Assembly (NCBI GenBank): GCA_027485855.1
Contig: JAIXQD010000001.1
Location: 331,575 to 395,574, forward strand
Direction of reading: 5' to 3'
Length of the DNA: 64,000 nucleotides
Source: Rickettsiales bacterium
GTDB taxonomy: Bacteria > Pseudomonadota > Alphaproteobacteria > G027485855
Below, one piece after another: positions 19,238-30,172 of this stretch. How positions within the stretch are numbered: the stretch's first letter is position 1; every line of letters starts with the position of its first letter. The notes under the pieces are model-generated. The model had not been told where the DNA came from and did not search any database. It saw nothing but the letters and a program-made list of their open reading frames with translations. A program made the position numbers and the translations under genes.

Positions 19238-20271
19238 GATTGCCCCGGCAGTTGCTGCGTGAAAAACAACACTGATGCCATCAGCACCAGCCAAAAAAGC
19301 GAAAATGGCAAAAACACTTTCCAGCCTAAGCGCATGAGCTGGTCATAGCGAAAGCGTGGCAAAGTGCCGCGCACCCAAATAAACACAAAAAGACAAAAGA
19401 CAATTTTAGCCGCAAACCAAATGGGGGCCGGCACAAAACTGAGCAGCGATAAAACAGCCTCTGGCAAAATAAAGCTAAAGGGTGGGTACCAGCCGCCTAA
19501 GAACAAAATGGTAATGAGCGCGCTCATTAAAATCATGTTGGCATATTCAGCCAAAAAGAAGAGCGCAAAGGTCATGGATGAATATTCAACATTAAAGCCG
19601 CCCACAAGCTCAGATTCGCCCTCGGGCAAATCAAACGGTGCGCGGTTGGTTTCAGCCAGCGCCGAGATAAAAAACACCACCAACATCGGCAGCAGCAGCA
19701 ATTGCGCGGTCAGGCTGCGCTCGGCTGTGACAATTTCGGTAAGGTTTAAACTGCCGGTAACCAAAAGCACGCTGATAATCACCAGACCAATCGACACCTC
19801 ATACGACACCATTTGTGCCGCCGAGCGCAAACCGCCCAAAAAGGCATATTTAGAATTACTGGCCCAGCCCGCAATAATAATGCCATAAACCCCAAGCGAC
19901 GAAATGGCAAATAGGTATAAAACCCCAACATTGATATTGGCCAACACCATTTGCGCACTAAACGGAATAACCGACCACGCCGACAGCGCCAACAAAAACG
20001 ACAAAACCGGTGCCAGCAAAAACAACACCGCATTACTGCCGCTGGGGATAATTGTTTCTTTGCTCAGCAGTTTTATGCCATCGGCAATGGGCTGCAACAA
20101 ACCAAACGGGCCGACAACATTGGGCCCACGGCGCAATTGCATCGAGGCCAGCACTTTGCGCTCAAAGTAGGTGAGATAGGCCACAGCCCCTAATATCACC
20201 GCAATAATAAGGCCAATCTTGCCTAAGATAAGCAAAAGCGACCATAAAGATTCTTGCATAGCAACATCCAT
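19234..20271 (-). CDS. nuoH: NADH-quinone oxidoreductase subunit H
   Basis: The 345-aa membrane subunit forms part of the quinone-binding chamber. Conserved loops are visible: [23 protein letters not shown] (about 32-54), the acidic [26 protein letters not shown] (about 207-232) and [22 protein letters not shown] near the C-terminus. I set the start at ATG 20271, 10 nt after the nuoG stop; a further in-frame ATG at 20259 is possible. An upstream extension would overlap nuoG and has no family support. Confidence 0.95.
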   Translation of the reverse strand: MDVAMQESLWSLLLILGKIGLIIAVILGAVAYLTYFERKVLASMQLRRGPNVVGPFGLLQPIADGIKLLSKETIIPSGSNAVLFLLAPVLSFLLALSAWSVIPFSAQMVLANINVGVLYLFAISSLGVYGIIIAGWASNSKYAFLGGLRSAAQMVSYEVSIGLVIISVLLVTGSLNLTEIVTAERSLTAQLLLLPMLVVFFISALAETNRAPFDLPEGESELVGGFNVEYSSMTFALFFLAEYANMILMSALITILFLGGWYPPFSFILPEAVLSLLSFVPAPIWFAAKIVFCLFVFIWVRGTLPRFRYDQLMRLGWKVFLPFSLFWLVLMASVLFFTQQLPGQS

Positions 20272-20281
20272 CTTGCGCCCC

Positions 20282-22336
20282 CTATTCTGCGGCCTGATGC
20301 AGCAGCGGCAAAATCTGCTCGCTGCATTGCGCCATCGTGGGAGAGGCCCTGCTGATAACATCGGTCATATAAAAATTACGCACCGGCAAGCTGAATGGTT
20401 GCATATCAAGCATGCCTTCAGTGCCAAATGGCAACCATGGCGCGCGCTCTAATTGGTCGATGGAGGCAAAAACGGGGCTGGCTTGCTGTAACAAACGCCG
20501 CAATTGCGCCAAATTATCAAACGGCAATGGTTTTTGCATGCTGGCCGAAAGCACACGGATAATTTTCCAATCTTCGCGGGCGTCACCTGGTGCTGTTGCC
20601 GCTTGCCGTGCACATTGCACACGACCTTCCGTATTCACATAGGTGGCATTTTTTTCGGTATAGGCGCAGCCGGGCAAAATAACATCGGCGCGGTGTGCGC
20701 CCCGATCGCCATGGTGGCCTTGGTAAATCACAAAAGCCTGGCCGAGGCGTTGCGTGTCTATTTCGTCGGCGGCCAATAAATAAACAACTTCAATATCGCC
20801 TTGTTGTGCGGCATTGATAATGCCCATAGTGCCCAACCCACCAGATTGCGGCACAAAGCCCAAATCTAGGGCCCCTACACGGCCGGCGGCTAATTGCAGC
20901 ACATTAAAGCCATGCCAATCATCGCGCACCATGCGGTAACGCTCGGCAATTTGCCGCGTTAAAGCTTGCAGCGCCAAACCGTCGGCGCGGGCTAAAGCGC
21001 CTGCGCCAATAATCACGGCTGGGTTTTTGGCCTGCGCCAACACCTGCGCAAAGGCGCCCTCGCCTTTAGCCAGCGCCATTAAGGCTGCCGGTGTATCGCC
21101 CAAATGCAGATAATTATAGGTAAGGTCAACCGCCTCACCCACCAAAGCCACTTGCAACTGCCCCGTGCGCCAGCGCTTACGGATGCGCGCATTTATCAGT
21201 GTGGCTTCGTGGCGCGGGTTGGTGCCAATGAGCAGCAAGGCATCGCATTGCTCAAGCGCGGCAATGCCGCTGTTAAAAATATAGCCTGCTCTTTGGCGCA
21301 CATCGTAGGTGGCGCCATCTTGCCGGCAATCGTAATTGCTGCTGCCAACCGATTGCAGCAACATTTTAAGTGCCAGCACGCTTTCGGCATCGACCATGTC
21401 ACCCGCTAATGCGGCAATTTTGTGTGGCGCTGTGTGGCTGAGTTTATCGGCCACAACCGCCAGCGCATCGGCCCAGCTGGCTGGTTGCAGCTTGCCATTG
21501 ACGCGCAAATAAGGTGTATCAAGCCGCTGATATTTTAAGCCATCGCAGGCAAAGCGGCTTTTATCATTGAGCCACTCTTCGTTGATGTCTTCATGCAGGC
21601 GTGGCAGCACGCGCAAAACTTCGTTGCCGCGCAAATCAAGGCGGATATTGCAGCCCACCGCATCATGCACATCAATGGTTTCTACTTTGCGCAACTCCCA
21701 CTGGCGGGCAGCATAGGCATAAGGCTTGTTGGTCAGCGCACCCACGGGGCAAACATCGACCAAATTGCCAGACATCTCGGTAGTGAGTGTGGCCTCTATG
21801 TAGGTGCCAATCTCGGCGCCCTCACCGCGCCCCGTCATGCCCAATTGCGGCACGCCGGCAATTTCCTCGGCAAAACGCACACAGCGCGTGCAATGAATGC
21901 AGCGATTCATCACGGTTTTAACCAGCGGGCCCAGCTCTTTATCTTTGACGGCGCGCTTACCTTCAGCAAAGCGTGAGCGGTCAAACCCATAGGCCATGGC
22001 TTGGTCTTGCAAATCGCACTCGCCGCCTTGGTCACAAATGGGGCAATCAAGCGGGTGATTAATCAGCAAAAACTCCATCACGCCTTTGCGCGCTTTTTTA
22101 ACCAGCTCGCTATCGGTTTTGACCACCATACCATCTGAGCAAGGCATGGCGCAGCTGGCCACGGGCTTTGGCGCCTTTTCCATCTCGACTAAGCACATGC
22201 GGCAATTGGCTGGCACCGATAAGCGCTCATGGTAGCAAAAACGCGGAATTTCTATACCCAACTGCTCGCAGGCTTGCAGCACAGATGTGCCGGCCGCAAC
22301 CTCTAATTCGGTGCCATTGATGGTTAGCTTTGGCAT
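20282..22336 (-). CDS. nuoG: NADH-quinone oxidoreductase subunit G
   Basis: The 684-aa peripheral-arm subunit begins with a 2Fe-2S ferredoxin domain ([12 protein letters not shown] near residues 46-57), then the HxxxCxxC-type and [16 protein letters not shown] motifs (about 147-162) binding 4Fe-4S clusters. A molybdopterin-oxidoreductase-like domain without catalytic function follows. CEQLG near 23, [11 protein letters not shown] near 99 are visible. Length is typical for alphaproteobacterial Nqo3/NuoG. The start overlaps the stop of a GNAT gene by one base (TAATG), an uncommon neighbour. Confidence 0.97.
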   Translation of the reverse strand: MPKLTINGTELEVAAGTSVLQACEQLGIEIPRFCYHERLSVPANCRMCLVEMEKAPKPVASCAMPCSDGMVVKTDSELVKKARKGVMEFLLINHPLDCPICDQGGECDLQDQAMAYGFDRSRFAEGKRAVKDKELGPLVKTVMNRCIHCTRCVRFAEEIAGVPQLGMTGRGEGAEIGTYIEATLTTEMSGNLVDVCPVGALTNKPYAYAARQWELRKVETIDVHDAVGCNIRLDLRGNEVLRVLPRLHEDINEEWLNDKSRFACDGLKYQRLDTPYLRVNGKLQPASWADALAVVADKLSHTAPHKIAALAGDMVDAESVLALKMLLQSVGSSNYDCRQDGATYDVRQRAGYIFNSGIAALEQCDALLLIGTNPRHEATLINARIRKRWRTGQLQVALVGEAVDLTYNYLHLGDTPAALMALAKGEGAFAQVLAQAKNPAVIIGAGALARADGLALQALTRQIAERYRMVRDDWHGFNVLQLAAGRVGALDLGFVPQSGGLGTMGIINAAQQGDIEVVYLLAADEIDTQRLGQAFVIYQGHHGDRGAHRADVILPGCAYTEKNATYVNTEGRVQCARQAATAPGDAREDWKIIRVLSASMQKPLPFDNLAQLRRLLQQASPVFASIDQLERAPWLPFGTEGMLDMQPFSLPVRNFYMTDVISRASPTMAQCSEQILPLLHQAAE

Positions 22337-22842
22337 TAGAGCCTCTTCTCGAAGGTAATTTCATAGGGTTGGTAACCCTTGGCCTTTAAACTGGCCTGCA
22401 TTAAAATATTGGTGCCTAAAGTTGTGCAACGATAAACCCGACATTGCTGCGCTTTAAAAAAATCTTCTAATGAGGCTTGCAGCGCCGCATGCACCCCACG
22501 ACGACGCCAATCTTGCGCCACATAAACTTCGCCAATCATGCCATAGCGGCGCTCTTCGTCGCGCAATTGCATATCGGCATCGCGCTTCACCACCCAGCCC
22601 ATGGCAAAACCAACGGCTTTACCCATAGCCTCGGCAATGCGGGTAGTGCCTTGATAAAGCATTTCTTCCTGAAGGTAGCTATAATAGGTTTCAGTCTCGG
22701 CCATGCTCCACAGCTTGCGGCCCGGGTGCAACGTGGCCTCATAGGCTTGCAGCGCTTGCAGCATGGATAAAATAACCGGCTGATCGGCTGCCACGGCCTC
22801 GCGTAAAATAAAATCAGGGGTGGGTTCTGTTGCCGCACTCAT
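22336..22842 (-). CDS. GNAT-family N-acetyltransferase inside the nuo operon
   Basis: This 168-aa protein has the GNAT fold pattern: an N-terminal DFILREAVAADQPVILSML (about 10-28), then GFAMGWVVKRDADM (beta 4) and IGEVYVAQDWRRRGVHAAL (about 98-116), which fits the acetyl-CoA-binding Q/R-x-x-G-x-G/A motif A (RRRGVHA), and a C-terminal NILMQASLKAKGYQPYEITFEK. The start at 22842 shares one base with the nuoF stop and its stop shares one base with nuoG, so it is a translationally embedded member of the complex I operon. The substrate is unknown; acetylation of a complex I subunit is only a possibility. Confidence 0.85.
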   Translation of the reverse strand: MSAATEPTPDFILREAVAADQPVILSMLQALQAYEATLHPGRKLWSMAETETYYSYLQEEMLYQGTTRIAEAMGKAVGFAMGWVVKRDADMQLRDEERRYGMIGEVYVAQDWRRRGVHAALQASLEDFFKAQQCRVYRCTTLGTNILMQASLKAKGYQPYEITFEKRL

Positions 22843-24140
22843 TACTCGGCCGCCACTTTTTTGCCAGATTGCTTGCTGGCTTGATAATCGGCAATACGCT
22901 GCTCCATCACCGGCCTGAAATGGCGCACCAAACCTTGAATGGGCCAGGCCGCCGCATCGCCATGGGCGCAAATTGTGTGGCCTTCAATTTCTCGCGTGAC
23001 ATCAATCAGCATATCAATTTCGTCCGGGCGGGCATTGCCGCGCACCATGCGCTCCATCATGCGCCACAGCCAACCGGTGCCCTCGCGGCAGGGGGTGCAT
23101 TGGCCACAGCTTTCATGCATGTAAAAGCGCGAGAGGCGAGCAATGGCCTTCACAATATCGGTGCTTTTATCCATCACAATAACCGCAGCTGTGCCTAAGC
23201 CGGATTTAACCTCTTTGAGCGCGTCATAATCCATCAGCACTGTGTCGCAAATTTCGCGCGGTAAAACGGGGGTTGATGAGCCACCGGGAATGACCGCTAA
23301 TAAATTATCCCAACCGCCACGCACGCCGCCGGCATGTTTTTCAATCAGCTCACGCAATGGGATGCTCATGGCTTCTTCAACATTGCAGGGCTTATTCACA
23401 TGGCCTGAAATACAAAATATTTTTGTGCCGCTATTTTTTGGCCGACCAATGCCCGCAAACCATGCCGGCCCGCGCCTGATAATGCTGGGCACCACAGCAA
23501 TGGTCTCAACATTATTGACTGTTGTGGGGCAAGCATAAAGCCCCGCATTGGCCGGAAAGGGCGGCTTATTGCGCGGCAAGCCTTTTTTACCTTCAAGGCT
23601 TTCCAACAGCGCGCTTTCTTCGCCGCAAATATAAGCCCCCGCACCACGATGCAGATAAATATCTAAATCCCAGCCGCTGTTAGCAGCGTTTTTACCCAAC
23701 AGCCCTGCGGCATAGGCTTCATCAATGGCGCGTTGCACGGCTTGCGCCTCACGAAAAAACTCACCCCTGATATAAATATAACAAGCATGCGCATTGATAC
23801 AAAAAGCGCCAATGAGGCAGCCTTCAAGCAAACGATGCGCATCATAGCGCAAAATATCACGGTCTTTGCAGGTGCCGGGCTCTGACTCATCGGCATTGAC
23901 CACCAGATAATGCGGCTTATCGCTGGGCTTAGGCATAAAGGACCATTTCATGCCCGTCGAAAACCCCGCCCCGCCCCGGCCACGTAAACCCGAATTTTTT
24001 ACATCGTCAATCAGTGCCTCACGGCCTTTGGCAATGAGCGCTGCGGTATTATCCCAAACGCCACGCGCGCGGGCACTGGCTAAATCGGCGCCATGCTCGC
24101 CATAAAGATTGGTAAAAATTCTATCGGCATCTTGCAGCAT
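22842..24140 (-). CDS. nuoF: NADH-quinone oxidoreductase subunit F
   Basis: The 432-aa subunit binds NADH, FMN and the N3 4Fe-4S cluster. The nucleotide-binding loop [16 protein letters not shown] lies near 50-66, [20 protein letters not shown] near 78-97, [16 protein letters not shown] near 180-195, and the cluster motif [12 protein letters not shown] near 344-355 with the fourth cysteine in [13 protein letters not shown] near 387. The 9-nt gap to nuoE and the TAATG overlap with the GNAT gene place it firmly in the operon. Confidence 0.97.
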   Translation of the reverse strand: MLQDADRIFTNLYGEHGADLASARARGVWDNTAALIAKGREALIDDVKNSGLRGRGGAGFSTGMKWSFMPKPSDKPHYLVVNADESEPGTCKDRDILRYDAHRLLEGCLIGAFCINAHACYIYIRGEFFREAQAVQRAIDEAYAAGLLGKNAANSGWDLDIYLHRGAGAYICGEESALLESLEGKKGLPRNKPPFPANAGLYACPTTVNNVETIAVVPSIIRRGPAWFAGIGRPKNSGTKIFCISGHVNKPCNVEEAMSIPLRELIEKHAGGVRGGWDNLLAVIPGGSSTPVLPREICDTVLMDYDALKEVKSGLGTAAVIVMDKSTDIVKAIARLSRFYMHESCGQCTPCREGTGWLWRMMERMVRGNARPDEIDMLIDVTREIEGHTICAHGDAAAWPIQGLVRHFRPVMEQRIADYQASKQSGKKVAAE

Positions 24141-24148
24141 TTTGCGTC

Positions 24149-24784
24149 CTAAATTTTGCTCTCTTGGGCATGATCGCCAGCAGCCTTAGCATCTTGTGCT
24201 TTTGAGCCATCTTGTGCTTTTGAGCCATGCCGCCCCGTTTGCGAGCCACATTGCACGGGCCGACCGGCGGCTAAATTATCCAAAATTTGTGTCATGCTTT
24301 GCGCGGTTAAATCTTCGTAGAAATCATCATTGATTTGTACCATGGGTGCATTCACACAAGCGCCCAAACACTCGGCCTCGATCATCGTGAATTTTTTATC
24401 TTCGGTGGTTTCGTTAAAATCTATACCCAACTTATCGCGGCAGGCCTGCACCACGGCATCGCTGCCACGCAGCCAGCAAGGTGTGGTTGTGCAAATTTGC
24501 AGCAGATAATCACCCACCGGCTTTTTATTAAACATGGTGTAAAAACTAGCCACCTCATAAACTTTAATGCGCGGCATTTTAAGCAAATCGGCCACCGCAT
24601 CCATGGCCGCACGCGGCAACCAATTATCATGCTGGCGCTGGGCTAAATCGAGCAGCGGCAACACCGCACTGGCCTCACGCCCCGGTGGATATTTAGCAAT
24701 AATGCTTTGCACCAAAACAGCATTCTCGGCACTAAAGACAAAATGCTTAGGCTGCGGAATATTCGGTGCGCTACCAGAAACCAT
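24149..24784 (-). CDS. nuoE: NADH-quinone oxidoreductase subunit E
   Basis: The 211-aa thioredoxin-fold subunit carries the N1a 2Fe-2S cluster on Cys98, Cys103, Cys139 and Cys143 (CTTTPC and CLGAC). [12 protein letters not shown] (75-86) is typical. The last ~30 residues are a hydrophilic, repetitive tail with two copies of the hexapeptide GSKAQD (about 187-198), encoded by a perfect 18-bp tandem duplication at 24191-24226. The tail is a lineage-specific addition beyond the conserved domain. Confidence 0.96.
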   Translation of the reverse strand: MVSGSAPNIPQPKHFVFSAENAVLVQSIIAKYPPGREASAVLPLLDLAQRQHDNWLPRAAMDAVADLLKMPRIKVYEVASFYTMFNKKPVGDYLLQICTTTPCWLRGSDAVVQACRDKLGIDFNETTEDKKFTMIEAECLGACVNAPMVQINDDFYEDLTAQSMTQILDNLAAGRPVQCGSQTGRHGSKAQDGSKAQDAKAAGDHAQESKI

Positions 24785-24787
24785 ATT

Positions 24788-25231
24788 TTACATCTCCAAT
24801 TTATGGGCGGCTTTTTTACGCGCCCGACCTGGCTTTGCCGCGCGCTCTAGCGGCACCGGCCGAAAACGCTGCGTGTTATAAGGAATGGGCGGCAAACCTT
24901 CCATTTTAATGTGCAGCTCTTTGCTGTTGGGCTTTTGCTTGCTCACATCTTTTTTCGTCAGCCAGAAAAAATCTTCAATGCGGGCGCCTTGCCACACGCC
25001 ATTGATTTTCACTTCGCAGCGTTTGCCGCTGGCCACAAATTCGGGCTTGGTGCCAACGCGCACGGGCTGCACGCGCTTGACATCGTAATCGACCGTGTGA
25101 CCGCCCCATAAATCGAGACGCAAACTTTGCTCATTCAGGCTATAGCTGTGCAAGGTTGTTGGCTGGCCATCCACCATAATGACAAAACCAGGGCGCAAAA
25201 ACTCAGGGACCAAACTTTTTATTGTTATCAT
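24788..25231 (-). CDS. Unknown 147-aa protein between nuoD and nuoE
   Basis: I do not recognise this family. It overlaps the nuoD stop as ATGA and ends 3 nt before nuoE, so it is a coupled member of the complex I operon. It is predicted soluble, beta-rich in the middle ([43 protein letters not shown], about 15-57, and [22 protein letters not shown], about 69-90, reminiscent of small SH3- or Tudor-like barrels) with a basic Lys/Arg-rich C-terminus ([15 protein letters not shown]). It has no cysteine motif, so it is unlikely to hold a cluster. It could be an accessory subunit or assembly factor; this is inference from position only. Confidence 0.72.
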   Translation of the reverse strand: MITIKSLVPEFLRPGFVIMVDGQPTTLHSYSLNEQSLRLDLWGGHTVDYDVKRVQPVRVGTKPEFVASGKRCEVKINGVWQGARIEDFFWLTKKDVSKQKPNSKELHIKMEGLPPIPYNTQRFRPVPLERAAKPGRARKKAAHKLEM

Positions 25232-26403
25232 CGATCAATCTCCCCAAAAACAATGTCTAACGAACCAATTATGGCCACAGTATCTGCCAACATATGACCA
25301 CGACACAGAGCATCCATCGCGGCTAAATGCGCAAAACCGGGTGCACGTATTTTACAGCGATAGGGCTTGTTGCTGCCATTCGCTACCAGATAAACCCCAA
25401 ACTCGCCCTTGGGCGCTTCAACCGCGCCATAAGTTTCACCGGCGGGCACATGGTAGCCTTCGGTATAAAGCTTAAAGTGATGAATGAGCGCTTCCATCGA
25501 GCGCTTCATCTCGGCGCGTGGCGGTGGTGCCACCTTAAAATCTTGTGTTTTGACGGGCCCTTTGGGCATGTCGCGCAAACATTGGCGCATGATGGATAGC
25601 GATTGCCGCATTTCAGCGACACGCACTAAATAGCGGGCATAGCAATCGCCCGTGGTGCCGATGGGTACATCAAACTCCATCTTATCGTACACATCATAGG
25701 GCTGGCTTTTGCGTAAATCCCACGGCACGCCACTGCCGCGCAGCATGGGGCCAGTAAAGCCCCAATCTAAGGCCAGCTCTTTGCTGACAATGCCAATATC
25801 AACCACACGCTGCTTAAAAATGCGGTTATGCGTCAGCAGATTTTCAGTATCGTCTATAAATTTCGGGAAGCTTTCGGTGAAGGCAAAAATATCATCGGCC
25901 AAACCATCGGGCAGATCTTGATGCACACCACCTGGTCTAAAATAATTGGCATGCATGCGCGCACCACTGACGCGCTCGTAAAACTCCATCAGTTTTTCGC
26001 GCTCTTCAAAGCCCCATAGGGCCGGAGTCATCGCGCCCACATCGAGGGCAAAAGTGGTGATATTGAGAATATGATTTAAAATGCGGGTCAGCTCACAAAA
26101 CAACACGCGGATATATTGCGCGCGCAGCGGTGGCGTGATTTTTAGAAGCTTCTCGACGGCCAGCGCAAAAGCATGCTCTTGGCACATCGGTGCCACATAA
26201 TCGAGCCGATCAAAATAAGGGATAGCCTGCAAATAGGTTTTATACTCGATGAGTTTTTCAGTGCCGCGATGCAACAGGCCAATATGCGGGTCGGCGCGAG
26301 TAACCACCTCGCCATCCATATCAAGCACAAGGCGCAACACACCATGCGCTGCCGGATGCTGCGGCCCCAAATTAACCGTGTAAGGCTTGTTATGTGCGCT
26401 CAT
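25228..26403 (-). CDS. nuoD: NADH-quinone oxidoreductase subunit D
   Basis: The 391-aa 49-kDa subunit lines the quinone-binding site. The start [22 protein letters not shown] (about 11-32) contains the conserved histidines; [18 protein letters not shown] (about 36-53), a [17 protein letters not shown] stretch (about 64-80) and the C-terminal [11 protein letters not shown] are family signatures. It directly abuts nuoC, and the two are separate proteins here rather than a NuoCD fusion. Confidence 0.98.
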   Translation of the reverse strand: MSAHNKPYTVNLGPQHPAAHGVLRLVLDMDGEVVTRADPHIGLLHRGTEKLIEYKTYLQAIPYFDRLDYVAPMCQEHAFALAVEKLLKITPPLRAQYIRVLFCELTRILNHILNITTFALDVGAMTPALWGFEEREKLMEFYERVSGARMHANYFRPGGVHQDLPDGLADDIFAFTESFPKFIDDTENLLTHNRIFKQRVVDIGIVSKELALDWGFTGPMLRGSGVPWDLRKSQPYDVYDKMEFDVPIGTTGDCYARYLVRVAEMRQSLSIMRQCLRDMPKGPVKTQDFKVAPPPRAEMKRSMEALIHHFKLYTEGYHVPAGETYGAVEAPKGEFGVYLVANGSNKPYRCKIRAPGFAHLAAMDALCRGHMLADTVAIIGSLDIVFGEIDR

Positions 26404-27078
26404 TTATTGGCCCCCTTTAACAACAGGGGCGCTATTAAACACCGGCGGCTGCATGGCTTTTTCATCACCCGGCAATTGCATATCGGTCATACCCTCCCAT
26501 GGGCTGACAAAATCAAAATTGCGGAAATCTTGCGTCAGTGTGACGGGCTCATAAACCACGCGCTGTTGCTCGGGGTCGTAGCGCAATTCAACATAACCCG
26601 ACAGCGGAAAATCCTTACGCAGCGGATGACCATTAAAACCGTAATCGGTGAGAATGCGGCGCAAATCAAGGTGGTTGCTAAAGCTAATGCCAAACATATC
26701 CCATGTTTCACGCTCAAACCAATTGGCGGCACTATACACACCACACAAGCTGGGCACGCTTTGCTGCTCATCGGTAAAAACTTTGAGGCGCAAGCGCATA
26801 TTATGCACCAGCGACAGCAAATGATATACCACCTCAAAACGCAGTGGCCGCTCGGGGTAATCCACGCCGCACACATCGAGCAAAATGGCAAAGGATAAAC
26901 GCGCATCATCGCGCAAAGCTTGCGCCACACGTGGCAGCTGCTCGCGCTCGATGTGTAAACACAGCTCATTTAAGGTGATTTCAGCTTTCAGCACATCGGC
27001 GCCCAATAAATCAAGGCACAGCGATTGCAGATGCTGTAGCGCCTCAGGCGCAGGGGTATAAATATGGCCAGAGCTCAT
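26404..27078 (-). CDS. nuoC: NADH-quinone oxidoreductase subunit C
   Basis: The 224-aa 30-kDa subunit has the signature [42 protein letters not shown] (about 122-164), in particular [10 protein letters not shown] and [10 protein letters not shown]. The C-terminal tail (about 200-224) is less conserved. It lies 3 nt behind nuoB and one base before nuoD. Confidence 0.97.
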   Translation of the reverse strand: MSSGHIYTPAPEALQHLQSLCLDLLGADVLKAEITLNELCLHIEREQLPRVAQALRDDARLSFAILLDVCGVDYPERPLRFEVVYHLLSLVHNMRLRLKVFTDEQQSVPSLCGVYSAANWFERETWDMFGISFSNHLDLRRILTDYGFNGHPLRKDFPLSGYVELRYDPEQQRVVYEPVTLTQDFRNFDFVSPWEGMTDMQLPGDEKAMQPPVFNSAPVVKGGQ

Positions 27079-27081
27079 CGG

Positions 27082-27597
27082 TTACTCACGCAACAAAAGG
27101 GGTTGGCCATTGCTGCGGATTTTCTTTTGCAGCAGCAAAATGCCATAAAGCAAAGCCTCGGCCGTGGGGGGGCAGCCGGGCACATACACATCGACCGGCA
27201 CAATGCGATCGCAGCCGCGCACCACCGAATATGAATAATGATAATAGCCGCCGCCATTAGCGCATGAGCCCATCGAAATCACATAACGCGGCTCGGCCAT
27301 TTGGTCATAAACTTTGCGCAAGGCTGGCGCCATTTTATTGGTCAGCGTGCCGGCCACAATCATCACATCCGACTGACGCGGGCTTGGCCGTGGCATGGCG
27401 CCAAAACGATCTAGGTCGTAGCGGCTCATATAGGCATGAATCATTTCAACGCCGCAGCAGGCCAAGCCAAAAGTCATCGGCCAGAGCGAGCCCGCGCGCG
27501 CCCAATTAAATAAATTATCAAGCTGCGTGACGATAAAGCCTTTATCTTGCACTTGCTGTGCGGCATCCGTCAGATTTTGCTTGGCCAAAAGTTCCAC
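27082..27597 (-). CDS. nuoB: NADH-quinone oxidoreductase subunit B
   Basis: This subunit carries the terminal 4Fe-4S cluster N2. The ligands are visible in [10 protein letters not shown] (paired cysteines), [22 protein letters not shown] and [19 protein letters not shown] prefer the GTG start at 27597, 10 nt after the nuoA stop with AGGGGCG about 7 nt upstream, giving 171 aa. The frame also opens at ATG 27666, which would overlap nuoA by 59 nt and add 23 residues without family support. N-terminus uncertain, identity certain. Confidence 0.93.
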   Translation of the reverse strand: MELLAKQNLTDAAQQVQDKGFIVTQLDNLFNWARAGSLWPMTFGLACCGVEMIHAYMSRYDLDRFGAMPRPSPRQSDVMIVAGTLTNKMAPALRKVYDQMAEPRYVISMGSCANGGGYYHYSYSVVRGCDRIVPVDVYVPGCPPTAEALLYGILLLQKKIRSNGQPLLLRE

Positions 27598-27607
27598 GTT
27601 TGCGCCC

Positions 27608-27988
27608 CTATTCCCAATCGAGCGCGCCACGGCGCCACTCATAGATAAAGCCAATGGTGAGCACACCCAAAAACACCATCATCGACCAAAAGCCAAACTC
27701 GCCAATGCTACCCAAGCTCACCGCCCACGGAAATAAAAATGCCACTTCCAAATCGAAGATGATGAATAAAATAGCCACTAAATAAAAACGTACATCAAAG
27801 CGCCGCCGTGCATCGCCCATGGCCTCAAAGCCGCATTCATAGGCCGAGAGTTTTTCAGCATCGGGTTTTTGTTTGGCCGCTAAAAATGACAAACCAACCG
27901 CGGCCAAAGACAAGCCTGTGGCCACAAGTAAAAACAGCAAAATTGGCAGATAATCGGCCAACAAATTATGAGTGATGGACATGTCCAT
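27608..27988 (-). CDS. nuoA: NADH-quinone oxidoreductase subunit A
   Basis: The 126-aa membrane subunit with three helices has the conserved loop [44 protein letters not shown] (about 45-88), including the loop cysteine (YECGFE). It opens the operon. An AAGGAT Shine-Dalgarno lies 7 nt before the ATG at 27988; an in-frame ATG at 27982 is a less likely alternative. A candidate promoter sits at 28013-28041. Confidence 0.97.
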   Translation of the reverse strand: MDMSITHNLLADYLPILLFLLVATGLSLAAVGLSFLAAKQKPDAEKLSAYECGFEAMGDARRRFDVRFYLVAILFIIFDLEVAFLFPWAVSLGSIGEFGFWSMMVFLGVLTIGFIYEWRRGALDWE

Positions 27989-28012
27989 GCGCGAATCCTT
28001 TTAATGGCCCTA

Positions 28013-28041
28013 AGGATAAGCCTGTTAAGCCCATTAAGCAA
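28013..28041 (-). promoter_or_regulatory. Candidate sigma-70-type promoter of the nuo operon
   Basis: On the minus strand TTGCTT (28041-28036) and TATCCT (28018-28013) are spaced by 17 nt. Transcription would begin roughly 20 nt before the nuoA ATG. The match is moderate and was picked by eye; other A/T-rich boxes further upstream (28060-28170) could also serve. Confidence 0.35.
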
Positions 28042-28179
28042 GGCTTGGCACAGCAAAATCGCTGCGCCCTCAATGATATAGGTAATGATATAAGTAAAAT
28101 TGGGGGGTATGTTAAGAATGCGAGCAAGTGCCACAAGTCCATACTAACTTATAGCAAAAACCAACTTAAACAAACTAAC

Positions 28180-28256
<77 letters not shown>

Positions 28257-28387
28257 ATGCTGCGTCGAGCGCAGCCGTAAGGGTGATAGGCCATAAGCCT
28301 TTACCCTGTCAATATGAAAATGTCCTATTTTAGCACGCCCCCCTAACAGCTTTAGGCACGGCCTTACGCACAGCCCTACGCACAGCT

Positions 28388-30088
28388 TTACTCTGGGCCC
28401 TGCTCCAATGGCGGTATTTCGTGCAAAAAAGCCAAAATCTCTGGGTAAGCGGGCAAATCGCGGGCACGAATAGGCCGCTCAAGCGTCAATCCGGCCATAC
28501 TGGTGCAGCGGCTAAGCGCCACATAAACCTGCCCTGCCGCAAAGGCGCCATAGCCTAAATCAACATGTGCTCGCTTAAAACTTTGCCCTTGGCTTTTATG
28601 AATGGTGACAGCCCAGGCCAAACGCAGCGGAAACTGGCTAAAATGCCCCACAGGCTCGCTCACCAGCTGGTCGTCCTGCAAAATGGTGCGGAATAGCTCC
28701 CAATTATAGCGCGGCACCTCAACCACTGCGCCATTTTCAGCAAGCTTAATGCGCAACACAGTATCGCCCGCCTCATCCTCATCTTGCCCTATAACCACCC
28801 CAAGCGAGCCATTCACCCAGCGGCCTTCGGGGTCGTTGACCAAGAGCATAATCTGCGCCCCCGCTTTAAGCATCAAACTGTCGCTGGTAGGATAATATTC
28901 CTTGGTAACGGTGCCGCCAATGCCGGCCTCACTGACAAACATGGCCCCCGGCAGGGCCGCCAGTCTTTCGCCATTAATTTGGTCGGCCAAAGCGTTGGTC
29001 GCCGTTAACACCAGCCCATCGGTTGGGATACGCTCGCCCCTTGGCCGCACCCGCTGGTTAAGCATAACTAACTGTGCCTCGGTTAAATGACGCGCGCGCA
29101 AAGCCTGCAATAGCTCAATAAATTGCGGGTCACGCTGGCGGTAAACCTCATTCAGTTGCAGCAGGCGCAAATCGGTCTGCGGCCAAACTTTGGCGCTAAA
29201 AAAATAGGGTGTGGCATAATGTGTGCGAAACAGCGCCTCTTCGTCACGGGTGACCACGGGCGGTAGCTGGTATAAATCGCCCACCAACAACAGCTGCACG
29301 CCGCCAAAGGGCCTGCCGCGTTGTGGGCCATAAAGCCGCAACACCGCATCGATGCAATCGAGCAGATCAGCCCGCAGCATCGATACTTCGTCAATCACCA
29401 GACGGCGCATTTTTTTAAAAACGTCACGCTGCCGCGGCACAAACTCGCGCTGTAAAATTTTTTCGACAGTGATATGCGCATAAAAACCAAAAAAACGATG
29501 AATGGTTTGCCCGCGTGCCTGCAAAGCCGCAAGGCCCGTTGGCGCCAACACCACCGGCTTTTGCCCCTCTTGCAGCTCGCAGGCATGGCAAAATTGTTTC
29601 AGCAAGGTTGTTTTGCCCGTGCCCGCTGGCCCCGTTAGCAACACATGATGCTGGGCGCTGAGCAAAGCCTTTAATTGCGGCATGATTTCAAAATGGGGTT
29701 CTAAGTATGATTCATCGGCAATGTTACTCGCTTGATACCTAGCCAACGGCTTTGTTGGCGGTTTATTTTCTGGCGGTTTAGCGGTGGCAGGAGCCTTAAG
29801 CGCTTTTTTGCCAGGCTTTTTAGACACTTTCTTTTGGGCTATTGGTGTAAAGGGCGGTGGCGGGTTTATCGGCACTTGGTTGCGATCGAGCAGGCCAAGT
29901 TTTTTAAGCGCCGAGATAATGCCGCCCCGCTCGCGCTCATGTTGCTGGCACAAGCTCGCCACTGATTGCCCCGCTAAAAATGCCTCATAAAGCTGGCGCT
30001 GTTCGGCCTCGAGCCAAGGCGAGCCGTGGCGGGCGGACGTTGCGTCATTCTGTTGATGAGCCGAAGCAGACATAGCAAAAGTTAGCAT
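28388..30088 (-). CDS. Pif1/RecD-like SF1B ATP-dependent DNA helicase
   Basis: The 566-aa protein has an N-terminal ~70-residue part with a helix-turn-helix-like stretch (LAGQSVASLCQQHERERGGIISALKKLGLL, about 38-67), a basic Pro/Lys-rich linker (73-120), and an SF1B helicase core. Walker A GPAGTGKT is at 153-160, Walker B is in VIDEVSMLRADLLD near 230, LVGDLYQLPPV near 270 is motif III and WAVTIHKSQGQSF near 507 with VYVALSRC near 530 are motifs V and VI, as in Pif1. Such helicases act on replication intermediates or DNA repair. ATG 30088 and ATG 30073 are both possible starts; neither has a good Shine-Dalgarno. It is divergent from the next gene. Confidence 0.88.
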   Translation of the reverse strand: MLTFAMSASAHQQNDATSARHGSPWLEAEQRQLYEAFLAGQSVASLCQQHERERGGIISALKKLGLLDRNQVPINPPPPFTPIAQKKVSKKPGKKALKAPATAKPPENKPPTKPLARYQASNIADESYLEPHFEIMPQLKALLSAQHHVLLTGPAGTGKTTLLKQFCHACELQEGQKPVVLAPTGLAALQARGQTIHRFFGFYAHITVEKILQREFVPRQRDVFKKMRRLVIDEVSMLRADLLDCIDAVLRLYGPQRGRPFGGVQLLLVGDLYQLPPVVTRDEEALFRTHYATPYFFSAKVWPQTDLRLLQLNEVYRQRDPQFIELLQALRARHLTEAQLVMLNQRVRPRGERIPTDGLVLTATNALADQINGERLAALPGAMFVSEAGIGGTVTKEYYPTSDSLMLKAGAQIMLLVNDPEGRWVNGSLGVVIGQDEDEAGDTVLRIKLAENGAVVEVPRYNWELFRTILQDDQLVSEPVGHFSQFPLRLAWAVTIHKSQGQSFKRAHVDLGYGAFAAGQVYVALSRCTSMAGLTLERPIRARDLPAYPEILAFLHEIPPLEQGPE

Positions 30089-30172
30089 TATGTTCTTAAG
30101 GGCGCAAGTGCCGCTTGGTCTTTACGGTTACGCAAGTAATAGGCATTTGCTATCATGGATATGGAGAAGGCG

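Noticed and set aside
26173..26898. Plus-strand ORF of 241 codons opposite nuoC/nuoD
   Set aside because: Shadow of two certain genes; composition (His/Ile/Gln-rich) is typical for antisense frames here.
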